A stretch of DNA of 64,000 nucleotides from positions 1-64,000 of the forward strand of contig NZ_JARCJD010000017.1 in NCBI RefSeq assembly GCF_028890115.1, read 5' to 3'. The position numbers were made by a program, and so were the translations under genes. The DNA is from Phaeobacter sp. QD34_24. Its GTDB lineage: Bacteria > Pseudomonadota > Alphaproteobacteria > Rhodobacterales > Rhodobacteraceae. The notes under the pieces were generated by a model that saw only the letters and a program-made list of their open reading frames with translations, was not told the DNA's origin and searched no databases. Below, in pieces: positions 1 through 8,972 of the stretch (position 1 is its first letter; every line of letters begins with the position of its first letter).

Positions 1-73
1 AGATCAGACATGTTACCGCTCGATTTTCGAACCGTGAATCACGCCGCTGGACGGAAATCAATGGGTCCTGACC

Positions 74-358
74 CTAGTCGTTGATATCCGTCTCGAAGGT
101 CTTCACCTGGCCGCGGGGCAGGGCGAAGGCGCGGCGCAGGATGAGCCAGGCGACCAAGGATAGGGCGGCGAAGATGAAGATCAGCGCGGGCAGCCCGAAG
201 GTGCCGCTGCCGAGGGCCAGCAAAAGCACCCCGACGCCGAGCGATCCGGCGGCAAAGCCGAGGAAGACGAAGCCCGGCGCCAGCACTTCAAGGATGCCAA
301 GGGCAAGGGCCGCAGCGCACCAGACCCACCAGAGCGCCCAGAAGGGGACCGCCATCAT
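74..358 (-). CDS. NfeD-like short membrane protein
   Basis: A 94-aa integral membrane protein with three hydrophobic segments (about residues 5-25, 27-47 and 53-74) and a short basic/acidic tail. The second segment carries the PGFVFLGFAAG stretch typical of the NfeD membrane core. The C-terminal soluble OB-fold domain of longer NfeD proteins is absent, as in many short alphaproteobacterial members. Its start overlaps the stop of the upstream SPFH gene by 4 bp, so the two are probably translationally coupled. In the family, NfeD proteins act with SPFH/stomatin proteins in membrane microdomains; the role here is inferred from that pairing. Confidence 0.85.
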   Translation of the reverse strand: MMAVPFWALWWVWCAAALALGILEVLAPGFVFLGFAAGSLGVGVLLLALGSGTFGLPALIFIFAALSLVAWLILRRAFALPRGQVKTFETDIND

Positions 359-1251
359 TTGCCCCCTTTCAGCATCTTGAAGGCATCGCCAAAGGCCTCC
401 AGCGCCTGTGCGGGCACCAGGATGGTCTGCTTGCCGTCGCTTGCACCAAGGGCGTTGAGCGCCTCCACCTGTTTTAGGGCGACCTGATATTGCGCGGCTT
501 CAATGCCGTTCTGGGCAATCGCCTTGGCCACGACCTCGGTTGCATAGGCTTCGGCCTCGGCCTCGATCCGGCGGGCCTTGGCGGTTTGCTCGGCGGCGTA
601 GAGCTCGGCATCGGCGGCCAGTTCCACGGCGCGTTTCTGCCCCTCTGCCTCGGTCACCTGGGCGCGGCGGGCGCGTTCGGCATTGAGCTGCTGCAGCATG
701 GCATCGCGGGTCGCCTGGTCGAGGTTCACATCCAGGATCTCGGCGCGGGTCACCTCGATCCCCCAGTCGTCCACAGCACTTTCGACACTTTTCTGGATCT
801 GGGCAATCAATTGCGCGCGGTTGGACTGGACCTCATCCAGGTCCATCTTGCCGATCTCGGCGCGCACGATGCCCGCCACGGTGGTGGCAATGGCGCCATC
901 CACGTCGCGGATGCGGTAGACGGTCTTTTCCGGTTCCAGGATGCGGTAGAAGACCGAGGTATCGATCTGCACCAGCACGTTGTCCTTGGTGATGGCGTCC
1001 TGGGTGGCATTGGGCAGCTGGCGTTCCAGGATCGAGACCTTGTGGCGCACCACATCTAGGAAGGGGATGATAAAGTTGATGCCCGGCCCCAGCACGGCCT
1101 GCAGGCGGCCAAAGCGTTCGACCACGAATTTTTCGGACTGCGGCACGATCCGCACGCCCTTGAGGATCACGACGATCAGGAAGACCGCCCCGAGAATGTA
1201 AAGGAGGCTGCCGGACAGCAGGGAGATGATCTGGTCTTCGCTCATGGTCAA
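355..1251 (-). CDS. SPFH/band-7 domain protein, stomatin/paraslipin type (QmcA-like)
   Basis: This 298-aa protein has one N-terminal transmembrane segment (about 13-32) followed by the SPFH/band-7 domain; the stretch VPQSEKFVVERFGR is characteristic of paraslipins. Residues about 165-235 are Ala/Glu/Arg rich and predicted to form a coiled coil that mediates oligomerisation. Such proteins build large membrane-associated rings and scaffold membrane proteases or other complexes. The downstream NfeD gene overlaps it by 4 bp, the classical SPFH-NfeD pair. Family membership is firm; the specific client is unknown. Confidence 0.93.
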   Translation of the reverse strand: MTMSEDQIISLLSGSLLYILGAVFLIVVILKGVRIVPQSEKFVVERFGRLQAVLGPGINFIIPFLDVVRHKVSILERQLPNATQDAITKDNVLVQIDTSVFYRILEPEKTVYRIRDVDGAIATTVAGIVRAEIGKMDLDEVQSNRAQLIAQIQKSVESAVDDWGIEVTRAEILDVNLDQATRDAMLQQLNAERARRAQVTEAEGQKRAVELAADAELYAAEQTAKARRIEAEAEAYATEVVAKAIAQNGIEAAQYQVALKQVEALNALGASDGKQTILVPAQALEAFGDAFKMLKGGK

Positions 1252-1325
1252 AATCCTGTTTGAAATCTTACCATAAGATCGGGGTCCGGGGGCGCCGGGT
1301 CAAGCCCCGCGCCCATGCTGCCCTG

Positions 1326-2738
1326 CTAGCCGCGGCTGGTGGCGGGCCTGCGCAGGCGCAAAGGGGCAGGGCGCACGTTGGTTTCGATCTCGTCATGGAT
1401 CAGCGCGGCGATGTTCTTTTTCGACGTGCGTTCGATCCCTTCCAGACCGGGAGAGGAGTTGACCTCGAGCACCTTGGGTCCGGTTTCCGAGCGCAACAGA
1501 TCCACGCCTGCGACGTTGAGGCCGAATGCCTTGGCGGCCTTCACGGCCGTTGCGCGCTCTTCCTTGCTGATGCGCACCGCGACCGCGCTGCCGCCCAGGT
1601 GCAGGTTAGAGCGGAAATCGCCCTCGGCGCCCGAGCGTTTCATCGCCGCAACCACCTTGGAGCCCACGACGAGGCAGCGGATATCCTCGCCACCTGCCTC
1701 TTTCACGAATTGCTGCACCAGGAAGTTGGCCTTGAGGCCGCGAAAGGCGGTGATCACGGATTCCGCCGCCTTCTTGGTCTCGGCCAGCACCACGCCCTTG
1801 CCCTGGGTGCTTTCCAGCAGTTTGACGATCAGCGGTGCGCCGCCGACGATGTCGATCAGGTTCTTGGTGTCCTTGGGCGAGGCAGCAAAGGCGGTGGCGG
1901 GCATGCCGATCTTCTGGCGCGCCAGCACCTGATGGGCGTGCAGCTTGTCGCGGCTGGCGGTGATGCCCGCGCTGCCATTGACGCAAAAGGTGCCAAGGGT
2001 TTCGAACTGGCGCAGCAGGGCGGTGCCATATTGGGTGATCGAGGCGCCGATGCGCGGGATCACCGCATCATAACGCGGCAGGCGCTTGCCGTCGTAATGC
2101 ACCTCGGGGGCCAGGGCGTTGATGTCCATGTAGCAGCGGGTGGTGTCGATCACCTCCACCGTGTGGCCGCGTTTCTCGCCCTCTTCCACCAGGCGGCGGG
2201 TGGAGTAGTTGTCCTCGCGGCTGAGCACGGCAATGCGCAGCACCCGCTTGGGGGCGGTCTTGCGGATTTTCGTGGAGGCATAGACGGAGTAATCCAGTTC
2301 CGGCTGGCAGAAGCGTTCCGATGGGTTGACGGCGATCTGTTCCCCAAGCGCCTGCCGCCCCAGCAGCATGTGCGAAGCCATGCCGCGCCGGTCCGTCAGG
2401 GTGATCTCGATTGGCCAGCTTTGCCCTGCGACGGAGAGGTCGGTGGCAATGACATAGCGCATCTCGCTTTCGCCATTCGACGAGATCACCTCGCGCCGGT
2501 CGACGATCTGGGCCGAGCAGGGGATCAGAAGTCCCTCTTCGCCGGGGATGGGGTGCACGGTAAAGCGTACTTTCGGTGCCGCGGCCGGGCCGAAGGTCTC
2601 GATCTCGGTTGCATGAAGGGAGGATGTGCGTGCACCGGTATCCACCTTGGCTTTCATCGCAGGCAGCCCCAGGCCCGGCAGGCTCACCCATTCCTCCCAC
2701 CCGAGGGTCAGTTTGGGGCTCGTGTCGTCTGTGGACAT
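1326..2738 (-). CDS. rimK: Fusion of retropepsin-like (RimB/ATP-dependent zinc protease family) domain and RimK-type ATP-grasp ligase
   Basis: A 470-aa protein with two parts. Residues about 10-150 form a small retropepsin-like domain with the aspartic-protease signature [13 protein letters not shown] (Asp at about 33), as in the RimB/'ATP-dependent zinc protease' family. Residues about 165-455 form a RimK-like ATP-grasp ligase; recognisable parts are the N-terminal fold [29 protein letters not shown], and the metal-binding [14 protein letters not shown]. RimK adds glutamates to the C-terminus of ribosomal protein S6, while RimB is a peptidase that acts in the same pathway. Carrying both in one chain would put ligase and peptidase together. 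The gene is divergent from tgt. Domain calls are firm; the substrate is inferred. Confidence 0.9.
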   Translation of the reverse strand: MSTDDTSPKLTLGWEEWVSLPGLGLPAMKAKVDTGARTSSLHATEIETFGPAAAPKVRFTVHPIPGEEGLLIPCSAQIVDRREVISSNGESEMRYVIATDLSVAGQSWPIEITLTDRRGMASHMLLGRQALGEQIAVNPSERFCQPELDYSVYASTKIRKTAPKRVLRIAVLSREDNYSTRRLVEEGEKRGHTVEVIDTTRCYMDINALAPEVHYDGKRLPRYDAVIPRIGASITQYGTALLRQFETLGTFCVNGSAGITASRDKLHAHQVLARQKIGMPATAFAASPKDTKNLIDIVGGAPLIVKLLESTQGKGVVLAETKKAAESVITAFRGLKANFLVQQFVKEAGGEDIRCLVVGSKVVAAMKRSGAEGDFRSNLHLGGSAVAVRISKEERATAVKAAKAFGLNVAGVDLLRSETGPKVLEVNSSPGLEGIERTSKKNIAALIHDEIETNVRPAPLRLRRPATSRG

Positions 2739-2808
2739 GAGGGGGTCTCCTTGGCATTAGGGGGAATCACCGGCATTCCCGGTGTCATGGTAACGGCAGG
2801 AATACGAG

Positions 2809-3939
2809 ATGGCTGAGCTTTTCAACTTCGAACTGAAGGCAACCGACGGAAAGGCACGCACGGGGGTGATCAACACGCCGCGCGGCGAGATCCGCACCCC
2901 GGCCTTCATGCCCGTGGGCACCGCCGCAACCGTGAAGGCGATGATGCCCGAAAGCGTGCGCGAAACCGGCGCCGATATCCTGCTCGGCAATACCTACCAC
3001 CTGATGTTGCGGCCCACCGCCGAACGCATCGACCGGCTGGGCGGTTTGCACAAGTTCATGAATTGGCACCGCCCCATCCTGACCGACAGCGGCGGGTTCC
3101 AGGTGATGTCGCTGGCGGGCTTGCGCAAGCTGACGGAAAAGGGCGTCACCTTCAAAAGCCATATCGATGGCTCCAAGCATGAGCTGACGCCGGAACGCTC
3201 GATGGAGATCCAGCGCCTTTTGGGCAGCGATATCGTCATGTGTTTCGATGAATGCCCGGCCCTGCCGGCAGACCGCGACCGCATCGCCGAAAGCATGCGC
3301 CTGTCGATGCGCTGGGCGGAACGCTCGAAAGAGGCCTTCGGCGATCGTCCCGGTCATGCGCTGTTCGGGATCATGCAGGGCGGGCTGGAGCAGGACCTGC
3401 GCGAAGAAAGCGCCGAGGCGCTGAAAGGGATCGGTTTCGACGGCTATGCGGTGGGCGGCCTTGCGGTGGGTGAGGGGCAGGAGGCGATGTTCGGCTGCCT
3501 TGATTACGCCCCGGACATGCTGCCGCAGGACAAGCCGCGCTACCTGATGGGGGTGGGCAAACCCAATGATATCGTCGGTGCCGTGGCGCGCGGGATCGAC
3601 ATGATGGACTGCGTGCTGCCGTCGCGCTCGGGGCGCACGGGCCAGGTCTTTACCCGCCGCGGCGTGGTCAATATCAAGAACGCCCGCCATGCCGATGACC
3701 CGCGCCCGCTGGATGAACAGTGCAGCTGCCCGGCCTGTTCGCATTATTCGCGCGCCTATCTGCACCATGTCTTCCGCGCCAACGAGATGATCTCGGGCAT
3801 GCTCTTGACCTGGCACAATCTGCACTATTTCCAGGAGATCATGGCAGCTATGCGCGAGGCCATCGCGGCCGGTACGTTTGACGCCTGGCAGGCCGAGTTC
3901 CACGCGCAGCGGGCTGAAGGGGATATCGAACCGATCTGA
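2809..3939 (+). CDS. tgt: Queuine tRNA-ribosyltransferase
   Basis: Full-length (376 aa) tRNA-guanine transglycosylase, which exchanges guanine for the queuosine precursor at position 34 of GUN-anticodon tRNAs. Visible features are [10 protein letters not shown] near residue 94, GGLAVGEG in the substrate loop, the nucleophile region [17 protein letters not shown], and the zinc site [16 protein letters not shown] (three Cys plus His) near residue 305. The ATG follows a short leader (GGAATACGAG) and is divergent from the RimK fusion gene. The protein is soluble. Nothing looks unusual. Confidence 0.97.
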   Translation: MAELFNFELKATDGKARTGVINTPRGEIRTPAFMPVGTAATVKAMMPESVRETGADILLGNTYHLMLRPTAERIDRLGGLHKFMNWHRPILTDSGGFQVMSLAGLRKLTEKGVTFKSHIDGSKHELTPERSMEIQRLLGSDIVMCFDECPALPADRDRIAESMRLSMRWAERSKEAFGDRPGHALFGIMQGGLEQDLREESAEALKGIGFDGYAVGGLAVGEGQEAMFGCLDYAPDMLPQDKPRYLMGVGKPNDIVGAVARGIDMMDCVLPSRSGRTGQVFTRRGVVNIKNARHADDPRPLDEQCSCPACSHYSRAYLHHVFRANEMISGMLLTWHNLHYFQEIMAAMREAIAAGTFDAWQAEFHAQRAEGDIEPI

Positions 3940-4028
3940 AGGGGAAAACGCCTCTGGCCTTCTCCTTGAATGTAGGGGGAAATCCGGGCCTAGCTGTCTG
4001 AGTTGTTTGAGGTGCGAGGATAGCTGAA

Positions 4029-4622
4029 GTGAGAAAAGCTGTGGCGGCAGCCCTTTTGGTCCTGACCAGTCTGGCCGGGAATGCGCAGGCCAATGTGCTC
4101 AACGGGTGCGGCCTGAAGATCGACGCCTTTGGCCCTGACCTGTTCAAGACCTTCGAGGGGCGTTGGACCATGCGGTATGGCCCCGGCGAGATGAGCAGCA
4201 GAATCGGCAATCAGATCATGATGCTGCCACTGTCGCAGGGCGCGAGCCAGACGCTGGCGATCCTGTCCGAGGACGGGGCGCTCACGATGCATTTTGCCAC
4301 GCTCGGCGAACACAGGCTCACGGTGCTGGAGGGCGGTGCGCGCCTGGCTGGCCTGCCCGCAGCGGTGGCGGGACGGGATGATCTGCCTCAGGGTGCGACC
4401 GTGTTGATTGACGAGGCGGCCTTGGGTCGGCCTCCGTCCTGCGTTCCTTCCGACATGCTTGCCGTCGGGTTCGACAGCGACGTGCCTTCCGCGACCGGTC
4501 AGCCGCAAAGCCAGCGGATGGAGCTCTATATCGTCGATGAAAGCCACATGAGCGGCATTCTGCATATCGAAGAAAGCGACGGCAATTTCTCGCACCGTTT
4601 GGTCACCTTTTCAAAAGGGTAG
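4029..4622 (+). CDS. Uncharacterised secreted protein
   Basis: This 197-aa protein starts with GTG and has a typical signal peptide: a basic MRK, a hydrophobic stretch, and cleavage expected after NAQA (about residue 21). The mature part is about 175 aa with two cysteines (in NGCG and PSCV) that could form a disulfide. I recognise no catalytic motif. The C-terminal half has alternating strands (MELYIVDESHMSGILHI) that suggest a beta-rich periplasmic fold. It lies 89 bp after tgt and is followed by a clear terminator, so it may be read as a separate unit. A conserved hypothetical is the best description. Confidence 0.8.
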   Translation: MRKAVAAALLVLTSLAGNAQANVLNGCGLKIDAFGPDLFKTFEGRWTMRYGPGEMSSRIGNQIMMLPLSQGASQTLAILSEDGALTMHFATLGEHRLTVLEGGARLAGLPAAVAGRDDLPQGATVLIDEAALGRPPSCVPSDMLAVGFDSDVPSATGQPQSQRMELYIVDESHMSGILHIEESDGNFSHRLVTFSKG

Positions 4623-4651
4623 CGCTGGGCGGCGCCGGGGTGACGGGCCAG

Positions 4652-4680
4652 GCACCGGAGGGCGATCCGGTGCTTTTTTT
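4652..4680 (+). terminator. Rho-independent terminator after the secreted-protein gene
   Basis: An 8-bp perfect stem (GCACCGGA / TCCGGTGC) with a 6-nt loop is followed directly by seven T residues, 29 bases after the stop codon of the gene at 4029-4622. Confidence 0.93.
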
Positions 4681-5049
4681 CTTGGCGCGCGGTCGTTGTG
4701 TGACGGGCGTGTTCCGCTCCGGTACGGGGGGCAAATGGCCCGGTGAATGGATGGCTCGGTTAACGAATGGGTAACCATGTTGCACTAACCTGTTAACGAA
4801 CCCCTCCGCCGATTGTTCAACCGTCGGCAGGCCAAGGTGCCCAATGGTCATGATTTGGTAGCCTTAAGTCCAAAAGCGCCCTTGTGGTCCCTTGCCGTGC
4901 CGGGCAAAGTGCACTCCAAACAATGAGGCACGCGTGCGCAACAGTGGTTGAAAAGACCCGGACGCCGACCCAAGTAACAGTTCCAAGAGGAGACGACGAC
5001 GGCTGCCTATCCTGGGGCCTGGTCGTCTTGCCAAAGAAAAGGACCGAGT
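4681..5049 (+). other. Long non-coding leader upstream of lon
   Basis: About 370 bases between the terminator and the lon start. I see no convincing coding sequence. It contains two GTTAACGAA repeats and the CtrA-like pattern near 4760. I could not identify a confident heat-shock (RpoH) promoter by eye, although one would be expected for lon. An AAGAAAAGGA stretch near 5034-5043 is the likely ribosome binding site. Confidence 0.5.
4760..4778. promoter_or_regulatory. Possible CtrA-like site in the lon leader
   Basis: The sequence TTAA-N7-GTAACCAT resembles the alphaproteobacterial CtrA box (TTAA-N7-TTAA) with one mismatch in the second half. A second GTTAACGAA copy lies at 4792-4800. This is pattern matching only; no promoter position is established. 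Confidence 0.3.
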
Positions 5050-7461
5050 ATGCAAGAGCCACTCAATTCTTCCTATCCCGTACTGCCGTTGCGCGACATC
5101 GTGGTATTCCCCCATATGATCGTGCCGCTGTTCGTGGGTCGGGAGAAATCGGTGCGTGCCTTGGAAGAGGTGATGGCCGATGACAAACAGATCCTGCTGT
5201 CCAGCCAGATCGATCCCTCCGAGGACGATCCGGAGGTGGAAGGCATCTACCGGGTTGGTGTTCTGGCCAATGTGCTGCAGCTGCTGAAACTGCCCGATGG
5301 CACCGTCAAGGTGCTGGTCGAAGGCCAGCAGCGGGTGAAGATCACCGATTTCCTGGAAAACGACAGCTATTTCGAAGCCCGGGCCGAGCTGATCAGCGAA
5401 ATGCCGGGCGATGTCACCACCACAGAGGCGCTGCTGCGCACCGTGGGCGATGAATTCGAACGCTACGCCAAGGTGCGCAAGAACATCCCCGAAGAGGCGC
5501 TGAGCGCCGTGGGGGAGACCACCGAACCGGCCAAGCTGGCGGATCTGGTGGCCGGCCATCTGGGCATCGAGGTTGACCGCAAGCAGGAACTGCTTGAGAC
5601 CCTGTCGGTCAGCGAGCGTCTGGAAAAGGTCTATGGCCTCATGCAGGGCGAAATGTCCGTCCTGCAGGTCGAGAAGAAGATCAAGACCCGCGTCAAATCG
5701 CAGATGGAGAAGACCCAGCGCGAATACTACCTGAATGAGCAGATGAAGGCCATTCAGAAGGAGCTGGGCGACGGCGAGGAAGGTTCGGGCGAAGTGGCCG
5801 AGCTGGAAGAGAAAATCGCCGAGACCAAGCTGTCGAAAGAGGCGCGCGAAAAGGCCGATGCCGAGCTGAAGAAGCTCAAGAACATGTCGCCCATGTCGGC
5901 CGAGGCCACCGTGGTGCGCAACTATCTCGACTGGATGCTGTCGATCCCGTGGGGCACCAAATCCCGCGTGAAGAAGGATCTGGCACGCGCGCAGGACATC
6001 CTCGACAAGGATCACTACGGGCTTGAGCAGGTCAAGGAACGCATCGTCGAATATCTGGCCGTGCAGCAGCGCTCGGCCAAGCTGAAGGGGCCGATCCTCT
6101 GCCTCGTCGGCCCTCCGGGGGTGGGTAAGACCAGCCTCGGCAAATCCGTGGCCAAGGCAACGGGTCGCGAATTCATCCGCATCAGCCTTGGCGGCGTACG
6201 TGATGAGAGCGAGATCCGCGGTCACCGCCGGACCTATATCGGCTCGATGCCGGGCAAGATCATCCAGGCGCTGAAAAAGGCCAAGACCACCAATCCGCTG
6301 ATCCTGCTCGATGAAATCGACAAGATGGGCCAGGATTTCCGCGGCGATCCGGCCTCGGCGATGCTGGAAGTGCTCGATCCGGAACAGAACTCCACCTTCG
6401 TGGATCACTACTTGGAGGTCGAATACGACCTCTCGAACGTGATGTTCCTGACCACCTCGAACAGCTACAACATGCCGGGTCCGCTTCTGGACCGGATGGA
6501 GATCATTCCGCTGTCGGGTTACACCGAGGATGAAAAGCGCGAAATCGCCAAGCAGCACCTGGTGACCAAACAGGTGAAGAACCACGGCCTGAAGGCCAAG
6601 GAGTTCGAGCTGACCGATGAGGCGCTGACCGACATCATCCGCACCTACACCCGCGAGGCGGGCGTGCGGAACCTGGAGCGCGAAATCGCCAAGGTGGCGC
6701 GTAAATCGCTGACCAAGATCGTCAAGAAGGAAGCCGAGAGCGTCAAGGTCACCCATGACAATCTCGACGAATTCCTCGGCGTGCCGAAATACCGCTTTGG
6801 CCTGGCCGAGAAGGAAGATCAGGTCGGTGTCGTCACCGGGCTTGCCTATACCTCGGTTGGCGGTGAGCTCCTGTCCATCGAGGCGCTGCGCCTGCCGGGC
6901 AAGGGCCGCATGAAGACCACCGGCAAGCTGGGCGATGTTATGAAGGAGTCGATCGAGGCTGCCTCATCCTACGTGCGCTCGGTTGCGCCGCAGCTGGGCA
7001 TCAAACCGCCCAAGTTCGACAAGTGGGATATCCACGTGCACGTGCCCGAAGGTGCGACGCCCAAGGACGGTCCTTCGGCTGGTCTCGCGATGGTGACTTC
7101 CATCGTGTCGGTGCTGACCGGGATCCCGGTGCGCAAGGACATCGCCATGACCGGCGAGGTCACCCTGCGCGGCAATGCGCTGGCCATCGGCGGGCTCAAG
7201 GAGAAACTGCTTGCGGCGCTGCGCGGCGGCATCAAGACTGTCCTCATCCCCGAGGAGAACGCCAAGGATCTGCCGGACATTCCCGACAACGTGAAGGAAG
7301 GTCTGGAGATCATCACGGTGAGCCATGTCTCCGAAGTGCTGAAACACGCGCTGGTTTCGGCTCCCGAGCCGATCGAATGGGATGAGGAGGCCGAAGAGGC
7401 CGCCGCCGCCCAGGCCGCGCTGGAGGCGAAATCTGCAGCCGCTGCGCCGACCGCGCATTAA
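5050..7461 (+). CDS. lon: ATP-dependent Lon protease
   Basis: Full-length LonA (803 aa), a cytoplasmic homohexameric AAA+ serine protease that degrades misfolded and regulatory proteins. In order: N-terminal LON substrate domain (about 10-200), a coiled-coil linker containing [18 protein letters not shown], the AAA+ module with Walker [14 protein letters not shown] (about 355) and Walker [11 protein letters not shown], then the protease domain with catalytic Ser in [11 protein letters not shown] (about 676) and catalytic Lys in [14 protein letters not shown] (about 719). The C-terminus ends in an Ala/Glu-rich tail. It has its own terminator and a long leader, so it is probably monocistronic. 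Confidence 0.98.
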   Translation: MQEPLNSSYPVLPLRDIVVFPHMIVPLFVGREKSVRALEEVMADDKQILLSSQIDPSEDDPEVEGIYRVGVLANVLQLLKLPDGTVKVLVEGQQRVKITDFLENDSYFEARAELISEMPGDVTTTEALLRTVGDEFERYAKVRKNIPEEALSAVGETTEPAKLADLVAGHLGIEVDRKQELLETLSVSERLEKVYGLMQGEMSVLQVEKKIKTRVKSQMEKTQREYYLNEQMKAIQKELGDGEEGSGEVAELEEKIAETKLSKEAREKADAELKKLKNMSPMSAEATVVRNYLDWMLSIPWGTKSRVKKDLARAQDILDKDHYGLEQVKERIVEYLAVQQRSAKLKGPILCLVGPPGVGKTSLGKSVAKATGREFIRISLGGVRDESEIRGHRRTYIGSMPGKIIQALKKAKTTNPLILLDEIDKMGQDFRGDPASAMLEVLDPEQNSTFVDHYLEVEYDLSNVMFLTTSNSYNMPGPLLDRMEIIPLSGYTEDEKREIAKQHLVTKQVKNHGLKAKEFELTDEALTDIIRTYTREAGVRNLEREIAKVARKSLTKIVKKEAESVKVTHDNLDEFLGVPKYRFGLAEKEDQVGVVTGLAYTSVGGELLSIEALRLPGKGRMKTTGKLGDVMKESIEAASSYVRSVAPQLGIKPPKFDKWDIHVHVPEGATPKDGPSAGLAMVTSIVSVLTGIPVRKDIAMTGEVTLRGNALAIGGLKEKLLAALRGGIKTVLIPEENAKDLPDIPDNVKEGLEIITVSHVSEVLKHALVSAPEPIEWDEEAEEAAAAQAALEAKSAAAAPTAH

Positions 7462-7486
7462 GCACGGGGCGTTTGGAAACAGAGAC

Positions 7487-7514
7487 GGGCGGTCCTGATC
7501 GGGCCGCCCTTTTT
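7487..7514 (+). terminator. Rho-independent terminator of lon
   Basis: A 9-bp GC-rich stem (GGGCGGTCC / GGGCCGCCC with one G-T pair) and a 5-nt loop are followed by TTTTT, 25 bases after the lon stop codon. Confidence 0.92.
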
Positions 7515-7530
7515 CTTTTGGCTTGGATGC

Positions 7531-8070
7531 CTACCACAAATCCGGGTTTTGGAAGGCTGACACACAGCTGGCAGGGCCGATCAGCGGCTCTAGCGAAGGT
7601 GCGCGCAGCGATTGCCCCAACCAGCCATGCGGGTAGGACAGGGGCAGGGGGGCTGCGGCGTCACGTTCTGTGATCTGTTTGAAGCCGACCTTGGAGTAGA
7701 AGTTGATATCGCCATAGGTCAGCACCACATCGACACCCCGGTCTTTCAGCTGGTTCAGCCCGTGCCGCAGCAGGTCTTGCCCGATCCCCTTGCCCTGATG
7801 CTCTGTCGTCACCGCCACAGGAGACAGCAGGAACACGCAGCGATCGTCATTTGCATAGGTCATGCGGGTAAACAGGATGCAGGCAGTGACCGCGCCCTGA
7901 TCCACGGCCGAGAAGGCATAAAGATCCTCCTCGGCCGTGGTGGCAAAGATCTCCGTCACCAGGTTTGCGATCAACTGTCCTTCCTCTGCGCCTTCGGACT
8001 GGCTAAAGGAGGCGTTGAACAGCGCGGTGATATCGGCCTTCTGCCCTTCAAACTGGGATGACATTTCCAT
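7531..8070 (-). CDS. GNAT family N-acetyltransferase, YjhX-linked
   Basis: GCN5-related acetyltransferase of 179 aa from the chosen start. The acetyl-CoA site is seen in LLSPVAVTTEHQGKGIGQDLLRHG, followed by YGDINFYSKVGFKQI, typical of the YhbS-like subgroup. The chosen ATG has a good ribosome binding site (AAAGGA, 7-nt spacer). An in-frame ATG at 8091 overlaps the stop of the upstream yjhX gene (ATGA), giving 186 aa, and cannot be excluded. In E. coli the GNAT protein YjhQ lies directly next to yjhX and acts as its antitoxin; the same order here suggests that role. The substrate cannot be read from the sequence. Confidence 0.88.
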   Translation of the reverse strand: MEMSSQFEGQKADITALFNASFSQSEGAEEGQLIANLVTEIFATTAEEDLYAFSAVDQGAVTACILFTRMTYANDDRCVFLLSPVAVTTEHQGKGIGQDLLRHGLNQLKDRGVDVVLTYGDINFYSKVGFKQITERDAAAPLPLSYPHGWLGQSLRAPSLEPLIGPASCVSAFQNPDLW

Positions 8071-8087
8071 GGTCCGATCCTTTCGTA

Positions 8088-8345
8088 TCATCGTTGGTTC
8101 AGTTGCGCGCGCACGGCCTTGATGCCGAGGCGTGAGGCGCGATAGGGCTGCCCGTTGCGCGACTGGATGAACCGCCGCTTCTTGAGGCGCTGGAAGACGT
8201 CCAGGCTGCAGTCCGACAGGACATGACCCTGGCGCGTATAGCAGATGATGCTGCCGATCTTGCCGTTTGCGCCGCGTTCATAGTGGATCGCCCCACCCAG
8301 GGCGAGTTCGTGCAACACGCGTTGCTCGTATTTTGAGATGTTCAA
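8088..8345 (-). CDS. yjhX: YjhX/TopAI family protein (putative topoisomerase I inhibitor toxin)
   Basis: The protein matches the YjhX (UPF0386) family over its full length: NISKYEQRVLHELALGG at the start, then CYTRQGHVLSDCSLDVFQRLKKRRFI and NGQPYRASRLGIKAVRAQL. Starting at the TTG gives 85 aa, the usual family size, and a weak GAGA box lies 6 nt upstream. The open frame continues to an ATG at 8435, but those 30 extra residues have no family similarity and no ribosome binding site. E. coli YjhX (TopAI) inhibits DNA topoisomerase I and is paired with YjhQ. A GNAT gene follows 17 bp downstream here, so a toxin-antitoxin role is inferred from family and context. Confidence 0.85.
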   Translation of the reverse strand: MNISKYEQRVLHELALGGAIHYERGANGKIGSIICYTRQGHVLSDCSLDVFQRLKKRRFIQSRNGQPYRASRLGIKAVRAQLNQR

Positions 8346-8650
8346 TGGAAGTCTCGATTTTATGAGAGTGCAAAACCAAGGGCCACTCAGCCAATGCCTT
8401 GAGTGTCCTTGCTGAGTTCTGCGTTCCAGGAGCATTGCGCCGGGAACGGGCTTATGCCCGGGTCTCTTTCATAAAATCTCCGATTCATGCGGCGTCAGCC
8501 ACATGTCTTTTGTCTCAGATAGGGATTGAACGCCCCGCTGACAAGCCCAGTTCCGGCACGGAACGGGAAGGGACCCAAGCAGGCACTGCAGCGAAGGATC
8601 TCGAAAGCCACGAAAATGCGGTGCGATGCGAATTTTCTTCGGATGACCTC
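8346..8650. other. Intergenic region between yjhX and tRNA-Val
   Basis: About 300 bases holding the yjhX leader on the minus strand (tiny ORFs, 8447-8460 hairpin). Apart from the tRNA promoter that follows at 8651, I see no gene on the plus strand. Confidence 0.5.
8452..8472 (-). promoter_or_regulatory. Candidate 6-codon upstream ORF in the yjhX leader
   Basis: On the minus strand an ATG preceded by GGAG with a 5-nt spacer opens a 6-codon frame (MKETRA) whose TAA stop lies in the loop of a perfect 5-bp hairpin (8447-8460). It sits about 107 bases before the yjhX start. A second tiny frame (MWLTPHESEIL) ends in overlap with its start. Such an arrangement could act as a translation-sensing leader, as reported for the E. 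coli topAI-yjhQ operon; here it is inference. Confidence 0.35.
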
Positions 8651-8679
8651 TTGCAGAGCCACAGCGCGGACGGTAATAC
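8651..8679 (+). promoter_or_regulatory. Sigma-70-type promoter of tRNA-Val
   Basis: TTGCAG and TAATAC are separated by 17 bases and end 10 bases before the first base of the tRNA, the spacing expected for a stable-RNA promoter with a very short leader. Confidence 0.55.
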
Positions 8680-8689
8680 CCCGTCTCAC

Positions 8690-8764
8690 GGGTGATTAGC
8701 TCAGTGGTAGAGCGCTTCGTTCACATCGAAGATGTCAGGAGTTCAAATCTCTTATCACCCACCA
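8690..8764 (+). tRNA. tRNA-Val (anticodon CAC)
   Basis: A complete cloverleaf: 7-bp acceptor stem (GGGTGAT / ATCACCC), D-arm GCTCAGTGGTAGAGC, anticodon stem CTTCG / CGAAG around the loop TTCACAT (anticodon CAC), TTCAAAT T-loop, and an encoded 3' ACCA. A promoter lies immediately upstream. Confidence 0.96.
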
Positions 8765-8897
8765 TTCCCCCCATCATCGTTGCTTTGGGTCAAGGCTTTG
8801 GCCGGACGCGGCCTTTGGTGATTTCTGGCCATTGTAGAAGAAACGTCGATCCTGCGTCCGATGGGCAGGTTGCAGCTCCGCATGTCTGAACGCTGTA

Positions 8898-8918
8898 GGG
8901 GCTCCTTGGGGGAGCCCC
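8898..8918. other. Strong hairpin between tRNA-Val and the nuclease-like gene
   Basis: An 8-bp perfect stem (GGGGCTCC / GGAGCCCC) with a 5-nt loop, without a T or A run on either side. It lies between converging transcripts and could be a processing or Rho-assisted end; no function can be assigned. Confidence 0.5.
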
Positions 8919-8972
8919 ATCTGTTGCAGGTCATTGAAGGGGAGCGGGGCAGCTCCGCTAGGTTCTGGGCAC

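Noticed and set aside
4864-6756. Long open frame (630 codons) opposite lon
   Set aside because: Lies wholly antisense to a full-length Lon; long antisense frames are expected in GC-rich DNA with this codon usage. No family resemblance.
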